Shown: positions 35,703 to 46,203 of the stretch, piece after piece
Layout of the letters: the number at the start of each line of letters is the position of its first letter
Position numbering within the stretch: the stretch's first letter is position 1
Assembly (NCBI RefSeq): GCF_003573695.1
Contig: NW_020621936.1
Coordinates: 744,001-808,000, forward strand
Origin: Papaver somniferum
Lineage: Eukaryota; Streptophyta; Magnoliopsida; Ranunculales; Papaveraceae
Direction: 5' to 3'
Length of the DNA stretch: 64,000 bases
Notes under the pieces: model-generated
What the model saw: the letters and a program-made list of their open reading frames with translations, nothing else
What the model was told of the DNA's origin: nothing
Databases searched by the model: none
Position numbers and translations under genes: made by a program

Positions 35703-36185
35703 GATGTCTTCTTTTTGGATTAGTTGGAAGAATAACTAGTGTGTTGAATAACGATGATTGTAACTACACATAGCTATTTTTGTTTTCATATTCTTATATT
35801 ATCTTTTAGGTTTATTGGTATTAAAAATATTTGGAGGATGATGTTTATTGCAGTATTTTAATGGTTTGTGGTATTGCAATATTTTTATGGGATATGTATT
35901 GTTTACATCCGTGAAATTCAAGGTCTCATATTGCAGTCAAAAGTAAAGTCGTTCATGAATCGGTATTCGTATGGATGAAAGGACGAATGGACTTTTGACA
36001 TATACAGAAGTTATCCCTATGCAATCATGTATTTGATGGAAAATAGGATAAAATCTTTTGTTCAACAAGGATAAAGTCTATTATGTTGTTATGATGGAAT
36101 ATAGAATAGATCCTTGTATATTATCCACGATATTTATCTTCATTGATCCATTTTATTATGTTTTACCGTGAAGGCTCCATTGTGT
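35703..36185 (+). other. 3' non-coding region of element A, first part
   Basis: No gene. It aligns with 41480-42040 of element B, sharing TACACATAGCTAT and the TTTGTGGTATTGCAATATTTT type of sequence, so the two families share their 3' non-coding DNA. Confidence 0.65.
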
Positions 36186-36790
36186 GTCTTATGTTGAGCA
36201 CCTTACAACTAAGTCGATTTACCTTGGCTTTGTTGGTTGTTCCATAAGATGTTATATGTCGAGCATTAGGAACTAAATTAATCAACTAGTTTGGTTATTT
36301 AGTTAGTATTCCATAAGTCTTCTTTCTTATGTCGATTACATGTGCGGTTAAGGTTGTCATATTCTATGATGAACTTAGTCGGGGTTCCAAAAGTTCTCTT
36401 ATGTTGAGCCCAAAATAATTAAATTGATTACTTCGGTGATTAGTTTGGTTGTTTGTATTCCAATTAGATTAATTATAGGTTCTCTTGTAATTAATCTAGT
36501 TGAGTTTTCATATATTCCACAAGTTCTTGTGTTGAGTATATGAAAGGCTACACTATCATGTTCTTTGGTTAATGTAGTCATATATTCCGTAAGGTTTTCC
36601 TTATGTTGAGTATTTGAACGGTTAAGTTAGTCATCTCCGTGTGATTGACTTAGTCGTAGCTCCGTGAGTTTACTTATGTTGAGCATTTTCAATTAAATTG
36701 ATCACTTTTGTGGTTTGATTTAGTTGCGTATTCCAATTGAATTAATCATGGGTTTACTTGTGATTAATTTGGTTGAGCTTTGGATATAGA
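36186..36790 (+). repeat. Diverged tandem repeat of 63-75 bp in the 3' non-coding region
   Basis: The anchor CTTATGTTGAGCA or a variant recurs at about 36189, 36252, 36327, 36399, 36527, 36600 and 36673, usually preceded by TTCCATAAG or TTCCGTAAG and followed by AACTAAATTGAT or similar. Element B has only one or two units at 42050-42170. Confidence 0.75.
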
Positions 36791-37121
36791 AAATCATTCC
36801 TATGGTTTTGGGTGTCCAATAAAAAATCCTTATTTTCTTTCGAAATTAAGGTCGGTCTTGTTGTTCTCTCGGGAATGACATCAAATGGGGGAGAGTTCTT
36901 TTGAACTTGTGCTTAATGGTAATATCTTGCGGAGAGTGCGGCTGTGGAATTTTATAGGGGTTATCTTGTATCTTAAAACTCCTTGATGAATGCTGTTAGC
37001 TTCGGCTATTAGATTGCATCTAAATTAAGTTGGTATGTATTTTTTTTCTTTTGGTCATGAAATGTGTCTTGTGTAAATTTCATTATGACCTCATTCTTGT
37101 ACCTTTGCCAATTTTATTGAC

Positions 37122-37136
37122 AAAAAGGGGGAGAAA
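37122..37136 (+). promoter_or_regulatory. Internal polypurine tract of element A
   Basis: AAAAAGGGGGAGAAA, preceded by ATTGAC, about 400 bp before the 3' LTR. The same ATTGAC plus purine run occurs again at the LTR edge. Confidence 0.55.
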
Positions 37137-37526
37137 TATTGTAGTTCACACTACAAATACATATGGTTTTCGGATCATTGTGTAAGGGGGAGTGGTTTCC
37201 ATGATCGAGATGGAGTATTGACTAAGGAGGAGTGATACATATCACCATAGTATTATTGTTAAAGTCGTGATACAATTGGACTTTGGTGTTATATAATAAT
37301 ACCATGACACTATATAATAATGATCGAGAATCTCGATTTCTCTCATTGTTATAGCTACGGATCTTCAACAACGATGGTGCTAAACTTACAACCTTTGGGA
37401 TCATTGGAGTACTTGGAAGGACGAAGATTTCAAGGAACGTTGAAGATTAGACTATGGAATAGGAGCCACTAAAGTTTATCTTTTTTGTATTCCATATGTA
37501 TTAATAGTTTTATCACTAAAATTGAC

Positions 37527-37538
37527 AAAGGGGGAGAT
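37527..37538 (+). promoter_or_regulatory. Terminal polypurine tract of element A
   Basis: AAAGGGGGAGAT directly abuts the LTR start TGTTAGAGC at 37539. Confidence 0.85.
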
Positions 37539-39939
37539 TGTTAGAGCATAGCTCGGTCAACCTCGCATGCGTTGCTATCTCAAGCATGTTTGTCAATGTT
37601 AGTGATCAAAACTATAAGTCTTGATTTCTAGCCTACATAGCTAAGTCTCGGACTAGGATAGAAAATTGTAGTTGAGCTCAAGGACTTCATGGCGATTCAT
37701 CATACAACGACGAAGATCTATACAAGGAACCGTGGAACTTCATCAACAAAAAGGTATGTGGAGACTTGAACTTTTCTATCTCTCAAAAGTATATCTATTC
37801 TATCTCCTACTTCTTATGAGACAAAAGTCGTATGCTATATAGACTAGATCATACACATTTGACATTTCGAGTTGAGCATTCATTGCTTATCTTTTATCTC
37901 GAAATCATGTGTTGGTAAAGCGTTTCGCCTTGATCAAGTTTATCTTCACCTAGTGACGAAAGTCATGAAAAGTTTCAATCACTTTGAGAATTGCTCTGAC
38001 GTGAATCGGTCTGCAAATAACGGATACATAGCATCCTCTGAGAATGTCTCAATAATTGAAATGAGAGTTTAGATTACATAACCATGTATTCCTTGAACCG
38101 AAGTTTTCGAACTTTGTTGATCAAGAGAAATCGGGAGGATTGTGGAATTGGCTTGCCAAGTCCGCGAACTGTCGGAAGTTCTCGACCGAGAATTTATGAT
38201 GGATTTTCTAAAACTTGTTTGTGTGCTCAGTCCGCGAACCCAATCGGCGAACTGGCGGAAGTTCTCTTTCCGAGAATTTCTGTTAAGTTTGGAAAACTCA
38301 ACCGATTAACTTAAGTCCGCGAACTTGTTTGTGAACTTAAGAGGTTATGATATAAATATGTGCTCTGAACATGAAACATTAAATTACTAAGGAATGCTTT
38401 ATGCAAACCGTGGCTATAATGTTCATGAGCCTATTCAATGGAATCGAATCATCTTTGTTTCAATTGTGTCTTGTGTAGTTACATAAGATCTCATAGCAAT
38501 TGAACAACTCTGTAACTATTTAATTTGAGTCAATTGAACTAGTTATGGTGAAGAAGAACAAGGTTAATATGAAATTCTCATATGGTTAACCTTTTGGGTT
38601 ACTATGTTGAACCGACATACACGTACACGTTTGGGCATGGTTTTCACGAACCCAGTAAACGTCTACCCAAGTGTGTGTGACAAGCTAAGTTTTCGATCTA
38701 ACGGTTGAGAAATATTAGCTTGAATCTAAATCAGGTTTTCATCTAACGGTGAATATGGATTGCTTGTAACTAACGCAAAACCCTGATTTGAAGGCTATAT
38801 AAAGGAGACATCTAGCATTGTGCAAAACTAATCCCCACACGTCTGTGTGCTACTAGTGCGCTCGCTAGAGTCGATCTCCATTAACCTTTGATTTTCTTCT
38901 CTAAAATCAGGTTAACGACTTAAAGACTTCATTGGGATTGTGAAGCCAGACCGATACTACTTTTTTGTAGTTGTGTGATCTGATCTTGCATCTTCTATCG
39001 TACGAGTACAATAGATTGATTGGCTTGAGATCGTGAGAGTTCTCTGATAGGCAAGATAAAGAAGTCACAAACATCTTCGTCTCACTGTTTGTGATTCCTC
39101 GACAATCCGCTTGTATAGTCAGGAAGGATTGTAGAGAGGTGATTGATTAATCTAGGATGTTCTTCGGGAATATAAGACCGGATTATCAATTGGTTCCTGT
39201 TACCTTGATTTTATATCTAAAGACGGAACAAAACCTAGGGTTTATCTGTGGGATACAGATTTATCCTTTTATAGACTTTTCTATGTGAGATAGATCTGTT
39301 TATTATCAAGTCTGTGATTTTGGGTTATAGCAACTCTTGGTTGTGGGTGAGATCAGCTAAGGGAATCAAGTGCGCAGTATCCTGCTGGGATCAGAGGCGT
39401 GGGAGTACAACTGTACCTTGTATCAGTGGAAGATTTATAGGGGTTAAACTACAGTCCATACCGAAGTTAGTTTGTAATAGGCTAGTGTCTGTAGCGGCTT
39501 AATACAATGTGTATTCAATCTGGACTAGGTCCCGAGGTTTTTCTGCATTTGCGGTTTCCTCTTTAACAAAATTTCTGGTGTCTATGTTATTTCTATTCTG
39601 CATTATATTTTGTTATATAATTGAAATATCACAGGTTGTGCGTTAAGATCAACCAATTAGAATATCCAACCTTTGGTTGTTGATTTAAATTGATTGACAC
39701 TTGGATATTGGTCTTTGGTACCATCCAAGTTTATCCCTCTAGTATTTGATAAAGACTCGCAGATTTCCGTTTGCTTGAGTAAAGATCAAATCGAGAGATT
39801 GAGATATTAACTCTTTGATATACTTTTATCTAGATTTAGTCTGACTGTCTAGTTGATTCTCTAGAAAGTATATTGGAGTTAGTCCATACAGATTTCTAAT
39901 CGAAATATTGGGTGAGGTTGTTAGACCCCCGCCTTTTCA
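37539..39939 (+). repeat. Mosaic LTR2: A-type 5' part, B-type 3' part
   Basis: 2401 bp. The first roughly 1980 bp match LTR1 (GCATAGCTCGGTC start, dyads of the TCCGCGAA type, TAATACAATGTGTATTC near 39501). From about 39590 it matches LTR3 instead (TTGTTATATAATTGAAATAT, GGTTGTGCGTTAAGATCAA, CTCGCAGATTTCCGTTTGC). The switch lies between about 39517 and 39590, where A and B agree. It is followed by a primer-binding site, so it also acts as the 5' LTR of the next internal region. TATA box at 38796-38804. Confidence 0.85.
38796..38804 (+). promoter_or_regulatory. LTR TATA box
   Basis: TATATAAAG, at the position matching 32280 in LTR1. Confidence 0.7.
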
Positions 39940-39941
39940 AT

Positions 39942-39953
39942 TGGAATCAGAGC
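39942..39953 (+). promoter_or_regulatory. Primer-binding site of element B, one mismatch
   Basis: TGGAATCAGAGC, against TGGTATCAGAGC in element A. Confidence 0.85.
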
Positions 39954-40012
39954 AGGCTAACACCTTAAACCTTATAAGTTTGTGTTTGTTCGATCCTCAA
40001 AAGTCTATCCCT

Positions 40013-40632
40013 ATGGGAAATATTTTTGGGATACTTGCTCATGGTATATGTAACGCATACTAGAGTCCCTAAAGACTGTCCAGGGATTATTATTTTCTAG
40101 ACCTATGGTCAATCATAATAATCATATTCCATCTAAAATTCTAGATGGTGAAAAACAGTCCAAAGGGAAACCTAAAAGTTCTTCTAAGAAAAGATGGTTA
40201 AAAAAATGTAGTTAACGCTCAAAGGAATGGAATCTCACTAGATTTACTCTTAATATTTTTGAGGAATATTTCCAGAATGGGTCAATTGACAAAGATCTAT
40301 CTAGAGCGTTTGAAAGTGTTTTTAAACTCTTAGAAAAACTCCATTCGATTGAGGAAAAGAATTATTCTGACAAAAGTTATGTACCCATCAAATCATGTAC
40401 ACATGATGTACGAACTTGCTCATCTATCAACTCATTAGAAGTTGATAACAAGACTTCCAGTGAGTTAAATGTAGAGTCTAAGTGTCAGAAAAAGTCATTC
40501 CTTAAGAAAAGGATTCAAAATAATTATAGTAACCCTGAGTATCATCATTACTATGATTATATATCTGGTACATGTCACAAATATCAACCTGGAAAAATGC
40601 AAGAGAATTTCTCTGCATATCCTGCCACTTGA
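40013..40632 (+). pseudogene. ORF1 of element B: MGN-starting protein in the gag position, unrecognised
   Basis: The frame starts at ATG 40013 (MGNIFGILAHGICNA). After a stop (TAG in NAY*) and a frameshift it continues as RPMVNHNNHIPSKILDGEKQ, a lysine-rich stretch, a stop at about 40213, then LTRFTLNIFEEYF and KLLEKLHSIEEKN, ending near 40632. The original length would be about 200 residues. A sister copy at 59016 starts MGNLFGRLAHGICNAHQSPL, with the first stop absent, which supports this as a real coding region. It has no copia capsid motifs and no CCHC. The MGN start could be an N-myristoylation site, though position 6 is glycine, not serine or threonine. Its function is unknown; by position it may replace gag. 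Confidence 0.5.
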
Positions 40633-40785
40633 TAAAAGGATAGCTCCTCCCCATGTGTATATAACTTGAAATGGGGCATGTAATGTGTTGATATGATGTG
40701 TATCCAGGGTAATCTATAACCTGCTTCAGTAAAAGTTTTGTAGTATTCTCCTACTACTCCTTTTTCTTCTTGAATCATTTGTTTC

Positions 40786-40925
40786 CAGTATGTTCTTTTG
40801 GAAGTTTGAATGATAAGAATCATGTTTCAAGTGAAGATTGCAGATTTGAACAGATGGATGACAACCTAAAGGATATAAAGAAATCATCAACAAACTGTGC
40901 ACTGCATCTTGACAACACTTTTCAG
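40786..40925 (+). other. Exon-like segment, possibly captured from a host gene
   Basis: An open stretch encoding SSEDCRFEQMDDNLKDIKKS and NCALHLDNTFQ is preceded by a pyrimidine-rich tract ending TTTCCAG and followed by GTACTG. It therefore has splice acceptor and donor-like borders in the right orientation. It has no counterpart in element A. The family is not recognised. Confidence 0.35.
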
Positions 40926-41109
40926 GTACTGTGTAGTCTATCTTCACATATAGCCTTTTTACTTAGGGTTCTGTGGACCTTTCTTCAATAAGTTCACGTT
41001 TGTTTTTGGGTCCTCACAAACCAATCTTGTAAACCCTAAGTCCATTCGAAATCGTTTATATACCCTTCCTATTGAGTCGAGATATCTCACTCTAGGACTT
41101 CTATTACCA

Positions 41110-41482
41110 ATGGCTTCTTCTTCTTGCTCTTTGGATTTACCTGAAGACTTCATTGATAATGCGGTGTATTTCGAGTTCGATAAAAAGAAAGGAACCTTTA
41201 TTGAAGTTGAAGGATTTTTCCTCAATCTCCTGATTCCTACTCAGATATTGGGGACAAGATTCCAGCTGATGTGGTTCTTGATGTCAGCAACTTGTTGATG
41301 CAAAGAAGTGTCTTGATATGGTAAGATATGAGTTGAAAAAGGTTAATCATGACCTTGGTATCATGAAAAATCATGCAAAATATCTTCCCAAGAAAGATAT
41401 CCTCTCTGAATATGCAGAGGATGTTGTTGATCACAAGCTCAAGGATCTCAAAACTCATGAAGATCCTAAATCGGCTAACTGA
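41110..41482 (+). pseudogene. ORF2 of element B: small acidic protein, unrecognised
   Basis: Starts MASSSCSLDLPEDFIDNAVY, continues KKGTFIEVEGFF, then after two frameshifts (about 41222 and 41300) DSYSDIGDKIPADVVLD, KKCLDMVRYELKKVNHDL and DHKLKDLKTHEDPKSAN before TGA. The restored length is about 120 residues. It has a possible internal TATA (TTATATA near 41057) upstream, as element A's ORF2 does. No known family is recognised. Confidence 0.4.
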
Positions 41483-42517
41483 TGATAGTTCGTGTTCGGT
41501 TGACACAGTATCTTCGCCTTGTTTTGTTTTTTAGCCGATAGATTATTCTTGTCTAGGAAACTTCTTAAGAGAATTTTTATTCTTGTCTTTGTTTAAGAAG
41601 GATAACTAAGGTTCGGAATAGCCATTATTGTGAGTACACATAGCTATGTCCAACGTTTTCATCTTGCAATGTTTTTATATTTATTTATTTAAATTCTAAA
41701 GTGATTTGAAAGATGATGTTTGCAGTATTAATCTTTATAGTTTTATATATTGCAATATGTTAAGGGATATATGTGTTTGCGTCCGTGAACTATTATTGTC
41801 CCATATGTTGTCAAAAGTTATCTCTTTCACATGTCGATATGCATGTATTGATACAAGATCGATGAACTTTTGACAAACAAAAGTTAAGCCTATTATGTCA
41901 ATTCTTTGATGGAAGGTAGGTTAAAATCTTTTGTTTACAAAGATTATGTCTATTATATGTCATTATGCAAATAGTGATGAAGATAGAATGAAACTTTGTA
42001 TATTCCGCAGTATTGATCTTCCCTGATCCATATTTTATGTATATACTGTGCGGCTCCATAAGTATTCTTATGTGAACATTTCTGACTAGACTAATCATAG
42101 ATTCGTTTGTGATTAATTTGGTTGTGTATTCCGATTAAATTAATCATGGGTTCTCTTGTGATCAGCTTGATTGAGAATTTTTGGATACAAAATCATTTCC
42201 TTATGGTTTTTGGTGTCCAAAGAAATCCTTCTTTTCTTATAAAAGTAAGGTCGCTCTTGTTGTTCTTTCGGGAATGCCATCAAATGGGGGAGAGTTCTTT
42301 TGAACTTGCGCTTAATTTCCATATCTTTGTGGGGAATGCGGATGTGGAATATTTTAGGGGTTATCTTGTATCTTTATAAACTCCTTGATGAAAGCATTTA
42401 GCTTCGGATTTATGATTCCATATAAACAAGTTGATATGTACTTTTCTTTGGTCTTGAAGCATCTCCGTGGAAATTTCATTAGGATCTTGTTTTCGTACCT
42501 TTGCCAATTTTATTGAC

Positions 42518-42530
42518 AAAAAGGGGGAGA
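42518..42530 (+). promoter_or_regulatory. Internal polypurine tract of element B
   Basis: AAAAAGGGGGAGA preceded by ATTGAC, the counterpart of 37122-37136. Confidence 0.55.
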
Positions 42531-42942
42531 ATTAATATGTAGTTCACACTACAAATACATATGGTTTACATGTTTTAAAGATCATTATGTAAGGGGGAGT
42601 GGTTTTCATGTTGAGATGAAAGTATTGACTAAGGGGGGGTGATACATATCACCATAGTATTGTTGTCGAAGTTGTGATATAAGAACTTTGTTACTGTGTA
42701 ATAATACTATGACATTGTATAACAATGATCGAGAGCTTTTGTTTTCTCATTGTTATGACTACGGATCTTCAACAACTATGATGCTGAATTGAACATCTAT
42801 GGAATAATGGGAGTACTTGGAAAAGACGAAGTTTTCGAATAATGTTGAAGCACCAAGGAGATCAAGCATGTGGACGAGAAGCTACAAAGTTTTATTTATT
42901 TTGTAATCCATATGCATTGATAGTTTTGCCACTAAAATTGAC

Positions 42943-42954
42943 AAAGGGGGAGAT
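42943..42954 (+). promoter_or_regulatory. Terminal polypurine tract of element B
   Basis: AAAGGGGGAGAT directly before LTR3. Confidence 0.85.
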
Positions 42955-43236
42955 TGTTAGAGCATTGCTCGGTCGAACTCGCATGTGTTGCTATCTCAAG
43001 CATGTTTGTCAAGTTTAGTTGTCAAAACTATATATCTTGATTTCTAGACTACTTATAGCTAAGTCTCGGTTTAGGACAGTTTAGTGTAGTTGAGCTCCTG
43101 ACTCCATGGCGATCATCTTACGAAGACGAAGAACTACTCAAGGAACTAGTGGAACTTCATCCGACTAAAAGTTATGTGGAGACTTGAACTTATTTATCAC
43201 TCAAAAGTCTACTCTATCTCCTACTCTTGAGACAAA
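42955..43236 (+). repeat. LTR3 of element B, first part
   Basis: The first 282 bp of the LTR, nearly identical to 29077-29355. It is cut by the Tat element at 43237 and resumes at 56778. Confidence 0.9.
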
Positions 43237-44084
43237 TGTGAGTACCAATATTTTACATAGCACGTGTCACGATCTTAGTGGCCACATACGTGTCTAAAAC
43301 TGTATAGCCTTCGTTAGACAGAGGAGCCTGAGTAGCAAGGGATACCTCCGCAGATCTGCTTTATATAATCCTAAGAGAAAGGACAGAGGTAGATGACGCA
43401 TCCAATCATCATTAAATGCTCTGATTCTTATCTACACGCATGAGTCAAAGCACATGGAGAGAGGAAGCGTGTCAGAACCCGATTGGCGGAAGTAAGCGGT
43501 GAACGAAGGTACAACGCGCACTGAGGCTGGGTAGTTCCCAAAGGAACATGGGTCAGCTGAGGTGGCGAGATACAACTGGAGAAGCATGCGGTGGACGAAG
43601 GTACCACTGGTACGGAAGGTATATCAGCAGACGATGGACCCAGAGGCAGCAAAGATATACCAGGAGCAGAAGGGGCTATAAATACCAAGCTTCACCAACA
43701 AATTAAGGGCATTCAATATCTAGGAGAGAAGATCTAGTCTTAAGCTTATACCTCTTTAATGTTTAGAACTTAAGTAGTTACTTCAACTTGAGTTCTCTCT
43801 ATTACTTTGGGAAGCATTAAAGATATTTGTAACCACCACATACTTAATACGATTCTATCACTCATTACCCCGTGGACGTAGACAAATGTTGAACCACGTT
43901 ACATCTTGTGTCTCATGATAACTTAGAGGCTTTTACATTACTCTTATGTTCTTTGTTATTATTGTGATCTTAGATACCATTTATTTCTTAGCTTAATCAG
44001 TTCAACAGAGGTATCGATACTCCTTAGTATCAGATCCTTTGAGCTATACACATCACGTAGGCTATGGGAAAACGAGTAGTCACA
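43237..44084 (+). repeat. 5' LTR of the Tat element
   Basis: 848 bp, from TGTGAGTACC to GTAGTCACA. TATAAATA box at 43677-43684. Relative to the 3' LTR it has an extra roughly 37 bp (near 43525-43562) and lacks about 64 bp (near 43385). Confidence 0.92.
43677..43684 (+). promoter_or_regulatory. Tat 5' LTR TATA box
   Basis: GGGGCTATAAATACC, matched in the 3' LTR at 56370-56377. Confidence 0.75.
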
Positions 44085-44087
44085 GTT

Positions 44088-44100
44088 TGGCGCCCACCGT
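44088..44100 (+). promoter_or_regulatory. Tat primer-binding site
   Basis: TGGCGCCCACCGT three bases after the LTR end, the form usual for Tat-lineage elements. Confidence 0.85.
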
Positions 44101-44659
44101 GTTTTGCTCACACACCGGAGTTTAGACACAGTTTATATTTTGCTTATATATCTTCTGAAATGAAGGGGTCTGTGCTTCAGCGGTAAATTTCACTCTCTGG
44201 TGATTCATTCATCCATTTCTTATGTATGTTTTTGGAGTTCATAGCCTCTAAAACCGTGCCACACTACAGATCCACAAAAAAACTTTCAAAAAACACACTA
44301 CCAAAACGCCAAAATGTTTGTTTTTTACTAAAACAGCACACCACGTTTCAGATCTGAGAACCTTTGACTGACAGAGGAATCTCAGTAAGATTTTAAGGAT
44401 AAAAGATCTTCTAACGCATTTAATAGCCCTGTTTTTCACAAGATCTGACACCCCCTTTTCATTGGTTTTCGACGTTTTAAGGTTGTTTTTCCCAAGGGTG
44501 TCATAAGCATTTAATACCCGTATTTCAAAAGCTTTATTTCAGTCAAACTGCTTATCAGTCTTCTGTGTCAGATCATTAATTGCTACTTTTAACGAAGGAA
44601 CCCAAGTAGCATAAATTTTTCGTCTTTTCTGTCACCGAAGGTTACCAAGAACCAAAGGT
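44101..44659 (+). other. Tat leader
   Basis: Untranslated region between primer site and gag. It has no coding frame. Short stretches resemble the LTR style of sequence (TAACGAAGGAACCCAAGTAGC near 44589). Confidence 0.55.
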
Positions 44660-46203
44660 ATGCAGAAACCAACTGATGCACCAACAAACTCACGACCAAC
44701 TATCACAAGAGGGATATCCCAAAAGCCATCTCAAGCAAACCAAAGAAATGAAACGGAGGACGGCCAAAGTGAAATAGCAAGAAGAACAGTTGCTAACAAA
44801 TCACCTATTCCTGCTGAAGGGATGGGGAAAACATCAGGAGCTCAACCAATCTACGACATGCCGTTACCGGAGCATGCAACTACGACAAATCCACCTGCGG
44901 CCAACGCAGGGTTGTCCAGAACCTTAGACCCTAGGGGACGAGGGTTGGGAAACCTAACTCCAATTCAGATAGATCCAGACGCGCCAATTATTGAAGAAGG
45001 AGTGGAAAACTCCGAAAATCCAGACGACAGCACTCCTCAGGGAGGTGGAGCCCACAATGAAGATCAAATGGCGACACAAATAGCAGCTTTGTTACTCCGT
45101 AACAAGGAAAACGAAGATGCCATGCACAACATGGCTCAGGAGAATCATAACCTCAAAGGTATGTTAAACACACAGATCGAAGGTTCCCAAACTCACCCCC
45201 CGCAACGGAGGCGTGAAAACAGAGCTATCTCAGGAAGACGAAGGGTGGATACCAACCCACCAAAGGTGACTCAACCTAGAGGAGCAAACAAAGCACATCA
45301 CGATCCAGACGAGACGGATTCAACAAACAAGCCCTCCCAGAGCTACTACGACGAAGCATTTTCTAAAGATGCTCACAATGTGAACATGGTCATGGAACAA
45401 ATGGAGAAAATGCGGAAGGAGATCCAAGGCTTAAAAACTGGTCACGCAGGCGCGCGATTGGAAGAGGTACTACAGGAAGCAACTACGTCTCCGCTATCCT
45501 TTCGAATTTTGAGGGAGTTCATCCCTCCGAAATTCCTGGTACCTACGTTCCAAGCATACAATGGTACCTCCGATCCCGTAGCACACCTACGGTATTACAC
45601 TCGTGTTCTTGCCCATTGGGAGAAAAACGAGGTAGTACTTTGCAGATACTTCCCATCAAGCTTAATAGGATCAACACTAGCATGGTATGACAACTTACCA
45701 GCAAACTCAATTGACTCCTTCGAGCAATTTTCCACGGTGTTCTTGGATACGTACATGTATAACAAATCAACAAAGGATGGGTTAGATAGGTTATTTGCTT
45801 TAGCCATCGGACCCCGCGAAACACTGATGCAGTACACAGACAGATGGAAAAAGACATGCCAAGCAATTGGGAAAGTCAATCCAAAAATTAGCATAAACTT
45901 CTATAAGTACGGACTTGACAGAACCTCAGCCATCTTCGTGGAGCTCCACAACAAAGCCTTAGATTCTGAAGGCGAGCTCAGAGTTGTCTAAGACCGATAC
46001 ATCAGACTCGAAGAAATCCAGAAGGACAACCCCAGGGCACAAACAAAGACAGTAGCAGCTCCGCAAAGGACCAACTCTCTGGAACCAATTCCGGAGATAC
46101 CTAAGCGACACAACGAAGCAGGGGGAAGATACAGCTCCTGAGACAAGCGATCCAAACACGGAGATGGAAAATAGGCAAAGGAAGAGAAGAATTTGCAGAT
46201 AAA
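44660..46203 (+). pseudogene. Tat gag
   Basis: The open frame runs to a TAA at 45989 (443 codons) and then stays readable to about 46140 before stops and a frameshift. The N-terminal half is low-complexity and hydrophilic. The capsid core (about residues 280-430) has REFIPPKFLVPTFQAYNGTS, PSSLIGSTLAWYDNLPANSI and ETLMQYTDRWKKTCQ, as in Tat/Ogre gag. A coiled-coil-like segment (MVMEQMEKMRKEIQGLK) lies before it. The start is the first ATG of the frame and the length is usual for the lineage. It would form the virus-like particle. Confidence 0.87.

Larger units (their letters stand above)
31004..39939 (+). mobile_element. Copia element A, gag-only (TR-GAG type)
   Basis: LTR1 (31004-33413), internal region (33414-37538) and the mosaic LTR2 (37539-39939). 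The internal region has gag, a second small frame, a tandem-repeat region and two polypurine tracts. No protease, integrase or RT was recognised. It is inserted in the 5' LTR of element B. Its own 3' LTR end was replaced by B sequence through recombination, so no target duplication remains on the right. Confidence 0.83.
41483..42954 (+). other. 3' non-coding region of element B
   Basis: No gene. It is collinear with 35703-37538 of element A, including TACACATAGCTAT, one or two units of the GTTGAG-type repeat, two polypurine tracts and CATATCACCATAGTATT. Confidence 0.65.

Noticed and set aside
36186..36790. Possible CRISPR-like array
   Set aside because: Plant DNA; repeats are diverged and contiguous, without regular spacers.
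43428..43688. 86-codon minus-strand frame in the Tat LTR
   Set aside because: Repeated in the other LTR (56157-56381) with an indel; no independent support.
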